Source: Euryodendron excelsum (taxonomy: Eukaryota > Streptophyta > Magnoliopsida > Ericales > Pentaphylacaceae). Taken from it: 64,000 nt of DNA. The position numbers and the translations under genes are program-made. The stretch spans positions 23,079,001 to 23,143,000 of the forward strand of contig CM065397.1 of the NCBI GenBank assembly GCA_033060915.1. The letters run 5' to 3'. Positions 21,762 to 33,251 of the stretch are shown piece after piece (position 1 is the first letter of the stretch; each line of letters opens with the position of its first letter). The notes beneath the pieces are model-generated. The model made no database searches. It had not been told where the DNA came from and worked only from the letters and a program-made list of their open reading frames with translations.

Positions 21762-21847
21762 GCCAATATTTGGCTTGGCACCACTAGAAGGATTTTTGGC
21801 CTGGCGCCACTGCAATAGGCGTCAAGTCATTCTTCTCTCTATAAATA
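21762..21847 (+). promoter_or_regulatory. LTR core promoter, copy D
   Basis: CTGGCGCCACTGCAATAGGC precedes CTCTATAAATAC. The two GGCGCC-type palindromes are followed by the TATA box at 21840. Confidence 0.65.
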
Positions 21848-24800
21848 CAAAATCTCCTCTAGCATGAAAGAGGTCCGCAAACTCAGTCTGAAAACCCTAT
21901 TATTCGATATGCAGAGCTCATAGCCTCCCGAAAACCCTAGTCTCCTTTAGGTTCTCTAAACCCTAGCCTCCATACATATACCCTAGCCTCCTATACACTC
22001 ATACACACTCCCATATACTCATACACTAGCCTCCAAAGCTTCCATTGAAGACTTGAAGTGCTGCAACTCAAAGCTCTTGAAGATCAAGATGAAGACTGAA
22101 GTGAAGACCGAAGCAAAGCAAGAAAAACAAAGAGCGCAAAGCAAAGCAAATAAACAAGATACAAGGTAGGCTCTCTATTTAAGTTTACGCATCTTCCCCC
22201 TCTCTCTTCTCCCTTCGAACCCACTTGGGTTTTCTTTTATTTTAATCCCCCATCTTCTTCCTCCTTTTTTCTTGCATGCTTGAAACAAGGGACTTCTCGG
22301 TCCATGTGTAGGATTAGGCTATTGGAAGGTCACTGTGTCGAGGGCTTTCTTTTAGTCTAACTGGAGACCACATGGGTTCGGCCTCTTTGATTATATGGTG
22401 AAGCTTTTAACCTTGCATGTTCACGACCCCAACTTGCATTGTGCATATCATAATCTTGCATTTTTTCAAAATTCGTTTTCAAACTCGTTTTCAAAACTTG
22501 CATTAACATCGTTTTCAAACTTGCATTAAAATCTTCTTTTTCAAAACTTGTTTTCAAAATCACAGTCCTAGGGTGATTCTAACCTTTCCATGGCTAGGGT
22601 TGCATTAGGAAAGTGTTACATTTAAAATGGCCAATACGGTTCATATTTTCAAATCCTCGTTGTTTTCAAAACCACTATCTTAAAGTGGTTCTAACCTTCT
22701 TATGGTTAGAATCGCTTTAGGAAAGTGAGGTATTTTATATACTTTCCAAAAAAGCTCTCTTTTCAAATCTCTCTTTCTAAAAATATCTTTTTGAGAACTC
22801 TTTCCAATCTTCTTTCCAAAATTGTTTTCAAAAACTCTCTCCAAAAATCTATTTTTCAAAAACTCTTTTTCAAACTTATTTCCAAAACGCTCTCCTCAAA
22901 GTTCACTTCCTAAAAACGCTCTTTAAGTTTCCTTCCTAAACAACTCTTTCTAAAAAATCTCTTTCCCATAATATCTTTCCAAAAACTCTCTCAAAGTGTT
23001 GCTTTCCAAAAAAATCTTTCCGAAAACTCTCTCTTCAAAACTCACTTTCTAAAAACTCCTCTCTAGAATTTCCTTTCAAAAATCTTCCTTTCTAAAAGCT
23101 TACTTTCCAAAATCTCTTTTCTTGAAGCCCAAGTTAAACCCTAGAGCTAACGATTAGGAAACCCTAACTTCCTTTTCTAAAACATGTTTTCCAATCTTGC
23201 CTTAAAACCTAGGTTTCCAAAATCTACTTTCTACGTCAAAACTATAGTCTTCCAAATCTAGGTCTCTAAAACATCATCCTTCCAAATCCATGCCAAATCC
23301 TATCTTCCCTTTTGGAAACCAAATCCAATCTTCCATTTAGAAAACTAGATCCAATCTTCCGTTTTTGGAAACAAAATCAAACCATCTCTTTTTAGAAACA
23401 AAATCCAATCCCTCGTTTTAGGAAATAGGAATCTCAATCCTTCCTAGTCTAAACCTTTCCTAATTCGCTCTTTCCTAATCTCATACCTTCCTAAACCATA
23501 TGTCTCCAAAACTTAAACTTTCAAATCTTTCCTTAAACTTTAAGCTTCCAAATCTTTCCTAATTTAACCTTTTCCTAGTTCCATCCCTTTCTAAATCTTA
23601 ACTTTTCAAATATAAATCTTCAAATCTTTTTTAAAATCAAACCTTTCCTAATTTCAAAAATTTCTAAAACTCAAACTTTGAATCCTTCTAAAATTCTAAA
23701 CTTCCCTAAACTTCAAATCTTCCTAAATCTAAAACTTTCTAAAATCAAAACTTTCTTACTTTCAAAACTTTCCTATTTCAAAAACATTCCTTTTTCCCAA
23801 AACGAAACCTTTCTTATTTCAAAACTTTCCTAATTCGAAAACTTTCCTAAAATGACACTTTCCTATTTTGAAACTTTTCTAATTCAAATTTTTTCTAAAT
23901 TCTAATCTTTCCTTAATCTTCCAAGTTCAACACTGGAATCAAATCTTTCCTACGTCTCAAGTTTTCTTAAGTCTAGGTTTACTAAAACTAAGCTTTCCAA
24001 AATCAAATCTTTTCAAATCCTCCAATCAAGTTCAATCTCTTAATCTTTCAATTCGAATTTCAAATCAAAATTTCTTTCTTCTAATCAAACATTCTATTTT
24101 CTATCGGACTCTTGTCCGAACTACGACTGACCTAATTCCTCAAAAAGGATACGTAGGCAACCCTCATGGGTGCGGTCACAATCTTTTTCAAGCTTCTATT
24201 TCCATAAATCTTTTCAAGTCTCCAATTCCATAATCTATTTCAAGTTTCCAATTCCAAAAGTCTATTTTCAAATTTTTATTTCTAATTTCTAAAACTTTCT
24301 AATTTTAAATCTATCTTTTCAAATTTCTTTTTAAATCAAATCAATTTCTTTTCAAATACATTTCCAAATCTATTTTCCAATTCGCTCTCTTGCAATTGCA
24401 TATCATGCATTATTCTTTTAAAATTGTTTTCTAAAGTGGATAGTTTTGGACATTTGTTAGTTGAAGACTCTCATAAGTGAATCTAGGGTGAATAGACATA
24501 TAGGTACCGCAAGGGCGGGGTAGGGTGATGGCTTAGCATTTTCCCTACACGTAACCAACCTCCGAACCTAGGATCACTATTTTCGAAAGACCAAAAATAG
24601 AGTTATTTTAAAGAAAGGGCTTAAATGTTTTCCAAAGGTTGTCAAACAACCTGTTTTCTTAAAAACCCTCTCTTGAGGAAGTATTTTCAAAATCGTTTTC
24701 CAAAAACCGTAAGTGTAGTCTTTGGATTATGCTTAGTTTTTAGGTGACCTAACTCACCTTAATCAAGTTAGGTGACGACTCCGAATCTTTTTTCAAAAGC

Positions 24801-24934
24801 CCTTTATTCAAGTCTTTTTTCAAATCAAACCTAGTCACACTCATTCTTCTAGGAGAATGAGTTCTAACGAGAGAGTATAGTAATTTTCCCGCTTATGTGT
24901 GTATTACTCGAGTGCAAAAAATCTGAGCGCGGCA
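21762..24934 (+). mobile_element. Copy D 3' LTR, right part (promoter, R, U5)
   Basis: It resumes at GCCAATATTTG and carries GGCGCC and a TATA box (21840-21847). AAACCCTA-like motifs follow (21885-22010), then donor-like ACAAG|GTAGGC (GT at 22166). A C/T-rich tract and the conserved ACCCTCATGGGTGCGGTC block (24157-24180) lead to the terminus GCGCGGCA at 24934. With the left part the LTR is about 4.66 kb, so copy B removed nothing. Confidence 0.87.
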
Positions 24935-26791
24935 CTCCTCTTCATGGAATGACTTGAAATGCATGCCATAAGTCCTTTCAAGGTTACGTGGGATTCAAGG
25001 GAAAGTGATCTTGGCATCACTTTCTATGGGTTGATCATATGCATGAGAATGCAATGGCTTGAGTTACTTTGGAACTCTTGTCTTAAAATAGAGTATTAAA
25101 TGCATGTACATGTAATATAAGGAGAGAGAATGCAATAGTAAAGTAAATATGCATGCATAAACATTATACAAGCATTATAACAGCAAGAATAGATAGGAAT
25201 AAAGAAAAGTAAAGCGGTAGCCCTTTCTTCCATGGTTTTGAAATTGACGTGTGTGTCTTAAATTTGGCAAAGGTTTAGCTATGCACGGGTTTCTACATGA
25301 GCATGACGTTTGGGGTTTACTAATGCTTCTTAAGAAAGCTCGGTTCCCGAATTTTTGAACCTATGCCCACTCCCTGAGGTGGTGCCATTATCGGTTGGTG
25401 ATCCGAGTGGGGGAACCATCAAGAGTCCGTAGGCTAAGATACTGACACTTCATATGCCCAAAACCAATATTCCATTCCCACTTCTAACTAGAAGGGATGT
25501 AACCAAGTAGAGAATACAAATATACAATTGCGAGTGCATGTGCAATGTGTGTGTGTGAAGTTTTGAAATTATGAGGAAAGGACCTAACAATTCCCGTCCA
25601 TCCTGTCCATTCCATTCTATCATTCATGGCAGTTTATATAGACAATAAAAATAAATGTGAATATGGACCACCTACAAAATAAAATGTAAAAAGTCAGTAC
25701 TTTGATAACAAACTTAATACAAGATAGAACGGTTGAATATGAATTGAATGCAAGTAATGGCAGGTTTTTAAAACAACTTTGAAAAGTCTGATTTTACAAA
25801 ATTTGAAGTGGGTAGAATTGGACTACTTAATTGCATATTCTAGATGAGTGAAGTGTAAAAACACATGACAATGGCCTAACCTTTTAAGCATCCTCAACAG
25901 AGTCGCCAACTGTCGCACCCTAGTTTTTCACACCATTGAGATGATATGTGGGAAACACATGATACTCTCTCGTTAGAACTTGTCCTCCTAGAAGGACGAG
26001 TGCGACTAGGTTTTAATTGAAAATTTATTTGAATAAAGGCTTTTGGAAAAAAGATTTGGAGTCGCCACCTAACTTTGTTAAGGTGAGTTAGGTTACCTAA
26101 AATTAGGTGCAATCCGAATATTAAACTTAGGGTTTTTGAAAAGGTTTTGGAAAACTTCCACAAAAGAGGGTTTCTGGAGAAAACAGGTTGTTTGGTAACC
26201 TTTGGAAAGATTTAAACCCTTTTTGAAAATAACTCCGTTTTGGTTTTTTGAAAACAATGATTCTAGGTTCAGAGCTTGGTTACGTATAGAAAGATGCATT
26301 AGGCTATCACCCTATCCTGCCTTTGCGGTACCTACATATCCTTTCACCCTAGATTCACTCATTTAGAATCTTCGATTATCCAATGTCCAATTATATCTAC
26401 TTTGAGAATTTTGAAAAGAAGTTTGAGCCATCACTTTAGGGATGATATGATGCATGATATGCAAGTGCATGAAAAGAATTTAAAAAGAGGTTTTGAAAAA
26501 GGTTATGACCGCACCCATGAGGGTTGCCTACGTATCCTTTTATTAGGAATTAGGGTAGTTGTAGTTCGAACTCAAGGTCTAATTGAATATAGACACTTTG
26601 GGGTCTTATTTGATTTGAAAAAAATACTTTGAGGCATTTAGAAAGTTTGATTTGAAAAGAGATTGACTTGAACTTTAATTGGAAGATTTGAAATTGAACT
26701 TTGATTTGGAATTAACTTTGATTTGAAATCGAACTTTGAAGTAGAACTTGAACTAGGAAAACCAAAAACATGTTTGAGATTGGAGAAATTT
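24935..26791 (-). mobile_element. Copy E: leader, PBS and start of 5' LTR (divergent subfamily)
   Basis: Minus-strand leader (24935-25890, diverged from A and B but keeping the TGATCGGTTGGTGATC-type block near 25390), PBS and LTR terminus TGTCGCACCC at 25911. The LTR carries GACCGCACCCATGAGGG near 26508. Copy D is inserted at its left edge, directly after D's terminal GGCA. The E LTR resumes at 28054. E is the host of the other insertions and therefore the oldest piece here. Confidence 0.75.
25891..25908 (-). promoter_or_regulatory. Primer-binding site, copy E
   Basis: The sense strand reads TGGCGACTCTGTTGAGGA, two bases from the LTR end at 25911. It is a variant of the family PBS. Confidence 0.75.
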
Positions 26792-28053
26792 TGATTAACA
26801 ACTAAAGCAGAGCGATTAAATCTATTCTAGCAATCAGAGTAATTAATGACTATATTAAGATGCAATTAAAAAGGAGCTTGGATACAATTGCTTCAATCTA
26901 CCAATTCCTATAAGAAATTCAATAGAGGATTGTATAACTCAAATCAAGGATCACTCCATAGATCCTTGATTCGGAAGATTTTGACCATAAAACCATGAAT
27001 GCACACATAATAGAGTATAGACTTGTATTCAATTCAAAGAATCAAAGAAGCAAACCATCAATTGTGCAATTCCTATACCAATTTGAGAATTGTCCATAGA
27101 AGTTTTCTATAGTGATTATGAATCTAAGTTTTGTATAAATCTACAATCCAATTAAGATGAATTTAGAGAAATCATAAGACACATCATTGTATTCTAGATA
27201 CCTCCATTGAAACCCTTGAATTTCTTGGTAGATCTTCACAATTGCATTCAAGTACAAGATTAGCTACTAGATTCCATGAAAGAAAGTATAAAGAAATGAA
27301 GATCTTGCATTACATTGAAGTAAATCTAGTGTTTGGTTAAATGAAAAATGAAGGAAAGCTAAGGAAAATGAAAGAAAATAAAGTTTGTCTTTACGGTACT
27401 CCTAGATACAAAGAAATTTAAGCTAAAAACTAATGAAAAAGGTGAGAGAGAGCCTAATTTTTAGCCAAAAACAGCCTTAAATAGGCTAAAATTTAACAAA
27501 GTATCGTCAGGCATTTGAAGGGCATTCGAACGCCTTTTTAATGCACTTCAAACTCACTTCAAACCTATCATTAATGCAAAAATAGGTCTTTATACTTTTT
27601 GAACGGATGAACATTAGTGTTCGAACGTCTAGAGAATCGTTCAAACGCCTTATGATGCTTAGATGGTCGTTCGAATGATATTAAAACGCACTCGAACGCA
27701 TTTGAACGCCTTTCTAACGGACTTTTTTGGACTCCTCTCGAAAGGTTACATGAAATCTATATTTATGGATCCGGGTAGCCCTTCTGATTTGAGAGATATG
27801 GCCTTCCAAAGTTTTAGCTCTATGTGCTTCCACAGGTTGTACCACAGCTTTAACAGCTTGTACTTTGACAGCATCCTCTTGAAATTTTTACCTGAATTGT
27901 GTCCGAAGTCCTTCAATTTAAGCTCAAAACCTATACAAATCAAAATAAACTTAATTAATACTAAAATTTAATTAAAGAAGTATATAAACTCCTAAACTAA
28001 CGCTAAGTAAGGACAAATTAAGTTATTGTAATTGCACTTTTGGAGTGCAATCA
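26792..28053 (-). mobile_element. Solo LTR of a different retrotransposon (1.26 kb)
   Basis: The termini are TGATT...AATCA. In sense it begins TGATTGCACTCCAAAAGTGC, whose ends form a hairpin at 28033-28050. Flanks are AATTT (26787-26791) and AATAT (28054-28058), a near-perfect 5-bp duplication. A TATA-like CCTATTTAAGG lies at about 27488-27478 in sense. Upstream (27500-27720) are several CGTTCGAACG-like motifs. No internal domain or partner LTR, hence solo. I cannot assign the family. Confidence 0.65.
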
Positions 28054-28750
28054 AATATAGTTTTAGAGAATACCTGAAGAGAGTTACAAATTTTGAAAGA
28101 TCGTTTCTATAAAAATTTACTCTAACAAGTGTAGGGTTCATATGGTCAATAACGGGGGAGCCTCTCAAAAGAGGGCTACGTAGCAACCATTACAACCTCT
28201 AACTTAAGAGAGTTAAAGCCTTGAAAATCAATATGTAAATGGTGGTTTTAGAAACCATTTTTATGAAAACTAAATGAAATGAACTTTTGAAAGCCTCTCT
28301 TGAAGAGGATTGTTTTGAAAAGCACTTTTAGGAGAAAAAAAGCCACTCTAGTGAGTTAGGGTCCTTATGGTCAATATATCAGGGAGACCATTCAAGAGAG
28401 TCCCCATGTGGACCATTCCAACCACAAAGCTAAAGAGAGCAAAACTTTGAAAATCAAAGTGAAATAGAAGGTTTGAAAATCATTTTAATGCAATTTGAAA
28501 GTTGAAAATGCAAGGATGCAAAAAGGAGGTTAGGGGGCTTAAGGGTGGCTTCCTAGGGCATGAAAATCTAGGGTTTTAAACTAGGCTTCACGAAACCAAC
28601 TCTTAGAACCATTTTTGGAAAAACACTTGAATATGAAGTTTGGAAAAGACATAAAAATAGAAATAGTTAGGGTTTTTGGAAAAATGGTGTTGAGCATGAA
28701 AATAAAGCCAAGCTGCAATACATGAACATAGTAACCATATGCAAGGGGGC
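28054..28750 (-). mobile_element. Copy E LTR, continuation
   Basis: Low-complexity purine-rich sequence with TTGAAAATC-type repeats and two copies of a CTATGTGGTCAATA-like block (around 28138 and 28367), similar in style to mid-LTR parts of the family. Identity as E LTR rests on position and composition. It ends where LTR G begins. Confidence 0.5.
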
Positions 28751-29264
28751 TGTAAGCACCCCATTTTTGCCCCCTCGTCAATCTCCGGTCCACATCGGTC
28801 TTTTAGTAAAACATCACAACACTATCGAGCCCAAACTGGCTATTCAAACTCTAGTCTAGTCAATTGGTCACTTCCCAGGCCCGTAGGGCCTAATTGAAGC
28901 CAAATGACCAATATGCCCTTAGGCATTCCAAGCAGCTTCCAAGGATCGAGTGATCTCTGGAACCGTTGCCAAACACCGTCGGAGTGGCGGAAGCACTCAC
29001 AAACTATCACACCGTCAGAGTGGCAAAAGCACTCACAAACTTTTCAAGGTAGCTTTTAGAGATCGGGTGGCCTCCGAAAATGACGAAGACACTCATAAAC
29101 TTTAAACGGTTCACTTTTGGCGCCGGCTAGCCCGCCAATGTAGAATGTTTGTTATACCCCTTGGCATTAAGTGGTTTTCCATGATCAGGCAGTCTCCTAA
29201 ACTAACACCAAACCATCAAAGTAATGGAAACACTCACAAACCTTTAAGTCGTTGGAGTGACAAG
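28751..29264 (+). mobile_element. LTR G, part 1 (U3 start)
   Basis: It starts TGTAAGCACCCCATTTTTGC and shows the U3 pattern of the family, with GTCGGAGTGGCGGAAGCACT-like repeats at about 28979-29250. It is interrupted by a copia-like solo LTR with TSD ACAAG. Confidence 0.78.
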
Positions 29265-31525
29265 TGTTGAGTCAAGGTTGATCCCCATGTTGATTTTGAT
29301 GATAACAAAACCATGTGGTTGTTATCTAATGATTTAAATTAAGTGTGCAGGTTAGATTATAATCATTTGATAACAAGAAAATAATTGAGTTGATCGGTTG
29401 AGTATCAAACAAGAAGATTAGTTAAGCAATCTTATTCTTGAAGAGATTGAAGATGCTCAAGGAATTCAACAAGTATTCAAATGAAGGATGCAAGTGACTG
29501 AAGATCTTATGATGATTCAAGAAGTTATTGAAAAAAGCAAAGCACTCAAGCAAGATTATTTGAAGAGTATTTAAGTTGATATGGAATCAATTCTTGAAGA
29601 CTAAAGTACAAATAGAAGTGCAAATACAACAAAGGATTTCAAGTATAATTGAAGACCGAAGAGCTGGTACCATACAAATATGGTTTACACTTCACTATGA
29701 AGACCCTCGATCCTCATGGCCCTATCAAGTCCACTATATCATCATGCATGCTATGAACCTCTAAATTGGTTGATTTTTCTACTCTAAATCTAGAAAATGC
29801 ATTGAGGCATAAAGCATAAAAGAAAGGGGGAGCAACAAGTTAAAGCTTGTCAAGTAACAGTGGAGAACTTGTCACATTGAAGATATTGAAGAACTTGTGG
29901 TGAGAAGCTTGTCATGAAACAATGAAGACAAGAAGTATGATGAGTTGATACATTCAGCAATCTCATAGTTGCAACCTCATTTAGATGACTCTTACAAGAC
30001 ATGGAAGCTCATCTTGAAGATTTGAAGATGTCTTGAAAGTATTGATAAGAAATCACAAGAGTTGGAAGCTTCATTGAAGATTATGTTGAAGTCTTGAATT
30101 GGTGGAAGAAGTTATATTGATTAAAGAATCCTAGAAGAAATCAATTTGATGAAGATCAAGTAAAGAGATTGAAGATGTTCAATAAGCATGAAAGATCAAT
30201 TGAAGAAAAGAGATCTCAAGTCTTGGAAGCTCTCTTGAAGATTTTGAAGAAGACTTAGATCAATGGAAGAAGTGATGTTGATTGAAGAACTCTAAATATA
30301 ATCAAAAGTGTATTGATTTTATCTTGAAGAGTTGAAGATGTTCTTGAAGTCAACATGCCTTGAAGAAGTCTTTTCAAGCCTTAGAAACCTTATTTGGATG
30401 ATCCTTAAAGAGCTTGAAGATATTGAAGAAGATTGAAGAAGTATTGCAAAAGTTAAGGATTTTCCTAAAAAGAGTCGACCCCTCAAGAAAAAGAGTCGAC
30501 TCATTCGAACAGAGGCTGAAAATTCTGGTGGAACATCAAAAGAGTCGACCCCTAGCATAAAAGAGTCGACTCATTCCAACAGAGAGTTGATTGTGCAGTT
30601 TTAGACCAAAAGAGTCGACCCCTGGACCAAAAGAGTCGACTCATTTGGGCAGAACCTTCAAAAATCTGCTGCAACATAAAAAGAGTCGACCCCTACAGCA
30701 AAAGAGTCGACTCATTTAAGGTAATGGCTAGTTTTTTGAACGTTATACTCTGCCGTTTTCGTATCAAATGGTCTCCCATCCATCTCCAACGGCTATAATA
30801 AACTCAAGGCTATATATACAAGATCCCCAACACATATATGATGATGAAGAACAAGAAGAACATGAGAAGAACACAAGATTAAGAGCTACAAGTGAGATTT
30901 CATCTCCCACATCATATACACTGTTTTTATTCATTTGGGGGGTTCTTGAGTGAGCTGAAAATTTGTTTATCTACTCTTTGAGAGAGAGTTATTCATTGTA
31001 CAACCTTCATCTATTATTGGGTGGGTTTGTAAACTTGTGAGTTTGAGTGTTCTTGAGAAAAACACTTGTGAGTTTGAGTGTAGCTTGGGAAAAACACTCG
31101 TAAGTTTGAGAGAAGCTTGGACAAAATCTCTTGGATTTTGAGAGCTTGGGGAAGAGCTCTTGTAAGAGTGAGCTAGGCACTTGGAGAAAAACTAGCAGCT
31201 GTGTAAGGAAAGTTTACATAGTGGAATACCTTCGTGAGGATCGAGGAAGAGAGGACGTAGGCAAGGTTTGGCCGAACCTCTATAAATCTGGTGTTCTTAA
31301 TCTCTTTGCTTATATTACTTCCTTGCATTGCATCTTATTATTTGTTTTCTTGTGTTATTAGTTTGACTACTCACTGCTTGTATTGCATTCTATTGTTTGT
31401 TTGTTTGAGTTATACTTTGATTAGTCACTGTTATATCACTCAATCAATTTTTAGTTGCATTGTTTGGTATAAATTCTATAAAACCCAATTCACCCCCCCT
31501 CTTGGGTTGCTTACTTGGGCCAACA
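29265..31525 (+). mobile_element. Solo Ty1/copia-like LTR (2.26 kb)
   Basis: It begins TGTTGAGTC and ends GGCCAACA, giving a TGTTG/CAACA inverted terminus. Exact ACAAG duplications lie at 29260-29264 and 31526-31530. The 3' part, with ATTCACCCCCCCTCTTGGG just before the end, is characteristic of many plant copia LTRs. A TATA-like CTATATATAC lies at 30810. ORFs inside (for example 30768-30953 and 31291-31866, the latter crossing the LTR edge) are not gene-like. Confidence 0.85.
30466..30818 (+). promoter_or_regulatory. GTCGAC repeat cluster and TATA box in the copia-like LTR
   Basis: Four paired blocks, each AAAAGAGTCGACCCCT followed 10-25 bases later by AAAGAGTCGACTCATT, spaced about 70 bp (30466-30722). 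GAGTCGACTC is a perfect 10-bp palindrome. The TATA box follows about 90 bp downstream. Confidence 0.65.
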
Positions 31526-32369
31526 ACAAGAGCACACAACAGGTTGACACGGGTTTTCCCATTAAACCACCGAGTGCCACGGGACCGAATGAGCCTCTTG
31601 GCTGTGGCATGTTTATCAGAGAAAAGAGAGACCTTCGGAAACCAACCTATCACAACCGTCGGAGTGACGGAAACACTCATAAACCCAGATCAACACTGAC
31701 GCAACTCACCTCGGTTAAAAATGACCAACCTACCGGGCATGATGGCACGTTTTGTGAGAAAGTACAAACTCCTCAAGATGATAAGTCTATCCAACCCAAC
31801 ACATCCTTTAGAAAGTACCAAGGCCTCGATTTGGTAAGTCCACCTTCCAAGATTGTCCCCGGATAGTCCGACATGTTCAATATGCCATTCCAGTTGACTC
31901 TGGACCAATTCCGGTGATGCCTGGTCAAAATGACCATTCTACCCCTAGGCAGACTGGCACGTCTTTTGAGAAAGTACTAAGTCCTCAAGATGGTAAGTCC
32001 ACCTTTTACGAATGTCCCTTGATAGTCTGGCACGTTCAAGATACCAAACAAGTGAACTCTAGTCAAAATGACCAATTTGCCCTTTGGGCACACCGTCACA
32101 TCCTTCGAGAAAGCACTAATCTCTCGAGACGGTAATGCCACATTCTCAAATTGTCTCTAGATAGTCTGGCATGTCTAATATGCCATTCAAATCCATCCCG
32201 GCCGCATTCCGGCATGTTCTAGTCAAAAGGACCGTTTTGCCCTTAAAGACCTAGGCACTTTTTGAAGCCACATCGACTCTAAGTACCAAACCAACATGCA
32301 TTGGCATACTCAAAATGATATCCCTGTCCATTTCTAAGCAAGTCCCAGACTCAAAACACCTTTAAGTCA

Positions 32370-32960
32370 TCAAAACCTTCTTGGAGCATCTCACAGACGC
32401 TCCTTTAGGGTTGTCTTTTCCTCCAAGTCCCTATTTAAAATGCACCGTCAAATGACTTGAGAAATATATAAATTAGAAAATTCCAGAAAACCTTTCCATA
32501 GGTCTTTCTATAGATAGGGCTCGATTGAGAATATCGCTTTTCGAAGCATCCGATCGCGTGGCCCGAAAGTTGGCACTTTTAGAAACCCTTGGAGCATCTC
32601 ACAGACGCTCCACTAGGGTTCGCTTTTTCTTTAATTCCTAGATTAAAACGCACTATCAAATGACTTGAGAAATGTTAAATTTCAAAATTCCCTGAAGCTT
32701 GTCTAGAGGACCTCCCATCGGTACAATTCAATTTGGGAGGTCATTTCCCGGAAGCCACAATCATATGGCGCAAAGACGGCCACTTTTGGCAATCCTCAGA
32801 GGGTCTCATAGATGCTCCAAAAAGTTTATTTTTGTGTACGCTTCTCGATGATATATCTCCATCATTCAGAATCCTTCGGAGTTTCTCGGGTGCTCCCAGT
32901 TCATGAGAAACCGCGGGGGAACGTTGTGAACGTGACCGATTTCTTAAGATCAATCCGAGT
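32370..32960 (+). repeat. About 208-bp tandem repeat, 3 diverged units
   Basis: GGAGCATCTCACAGACGCTCC-like blocks at 32383, 32591 and about 32798. The first two contain a GGAGC/GCTCC stem and are followed by similar CAAATGACTTGAGAAAT sequence. Confidence 0.75.
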
Positions 32961-33071
32961 TGAACAAATATCAAGGTAAAAAATGATCAAATCGGACAAA
33001 ACTTGCCTTGCAACCCAAGCTAGCACAGTACAACGAGCGCCACATGGCTCTCAAATAGAGGCCCAGTATAG

Positions 33072-33156
33072 GCGCATGTAGTACATGCACCTGGCCAAAT
33101 TTTGGCTAGGTGCATGTAGCACATGCACTAGATCCCAAAGCTTTTGCCTATAAATA
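33072..33156 (+). promoter_or_regulatory. LTR G promoter with CATGCA-type palindromes
   Basis: GCGCATGTAGTACATGCAC (33072-33090) and GTGCATGTAGCACATGCAC (33110-33128) lie just upstream of CTATAAATAG (TATA at 33149). Each is an inverted repeat with 8-bp arms. This replaces the GGCGCC cluster of the other LTRs. Confidence 0.65.
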
Positions 33157-33251
33157 GCAAGCCACCCGCTTGTGTATTCCAAAGCTAAAAATAAGGGTAA
33201 AGCCCTATTGAAATATTCCTAAAACCTCCAAAAATCCTAAACATTCCACCT

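Larger units (their letters stand above)
31526..33251 (+). mobile_element. LTR G, part 2 (rest of U3 and promoter)
   Basis: Continues G after the copia-like insertion. It has TAAGTCCACCTT/GGCACGT-type U3 repeats (31740-32240), three diverged units of about 208 bp (32370-32960), then promoter palindromes and a TATA box (33072-33156). Sequence downstream of the TATA box differs from the other LTRs. It is interrupted by LTR H at 33252; its remainder lies beyond the window. Confidence 0.75.

Noticed and set aside
31291..31866. 191-codon plus-strand ORF
   Set aside because: It spans the end of the copia-like LTR and the resumed LTR G, so it is a junction artefact.
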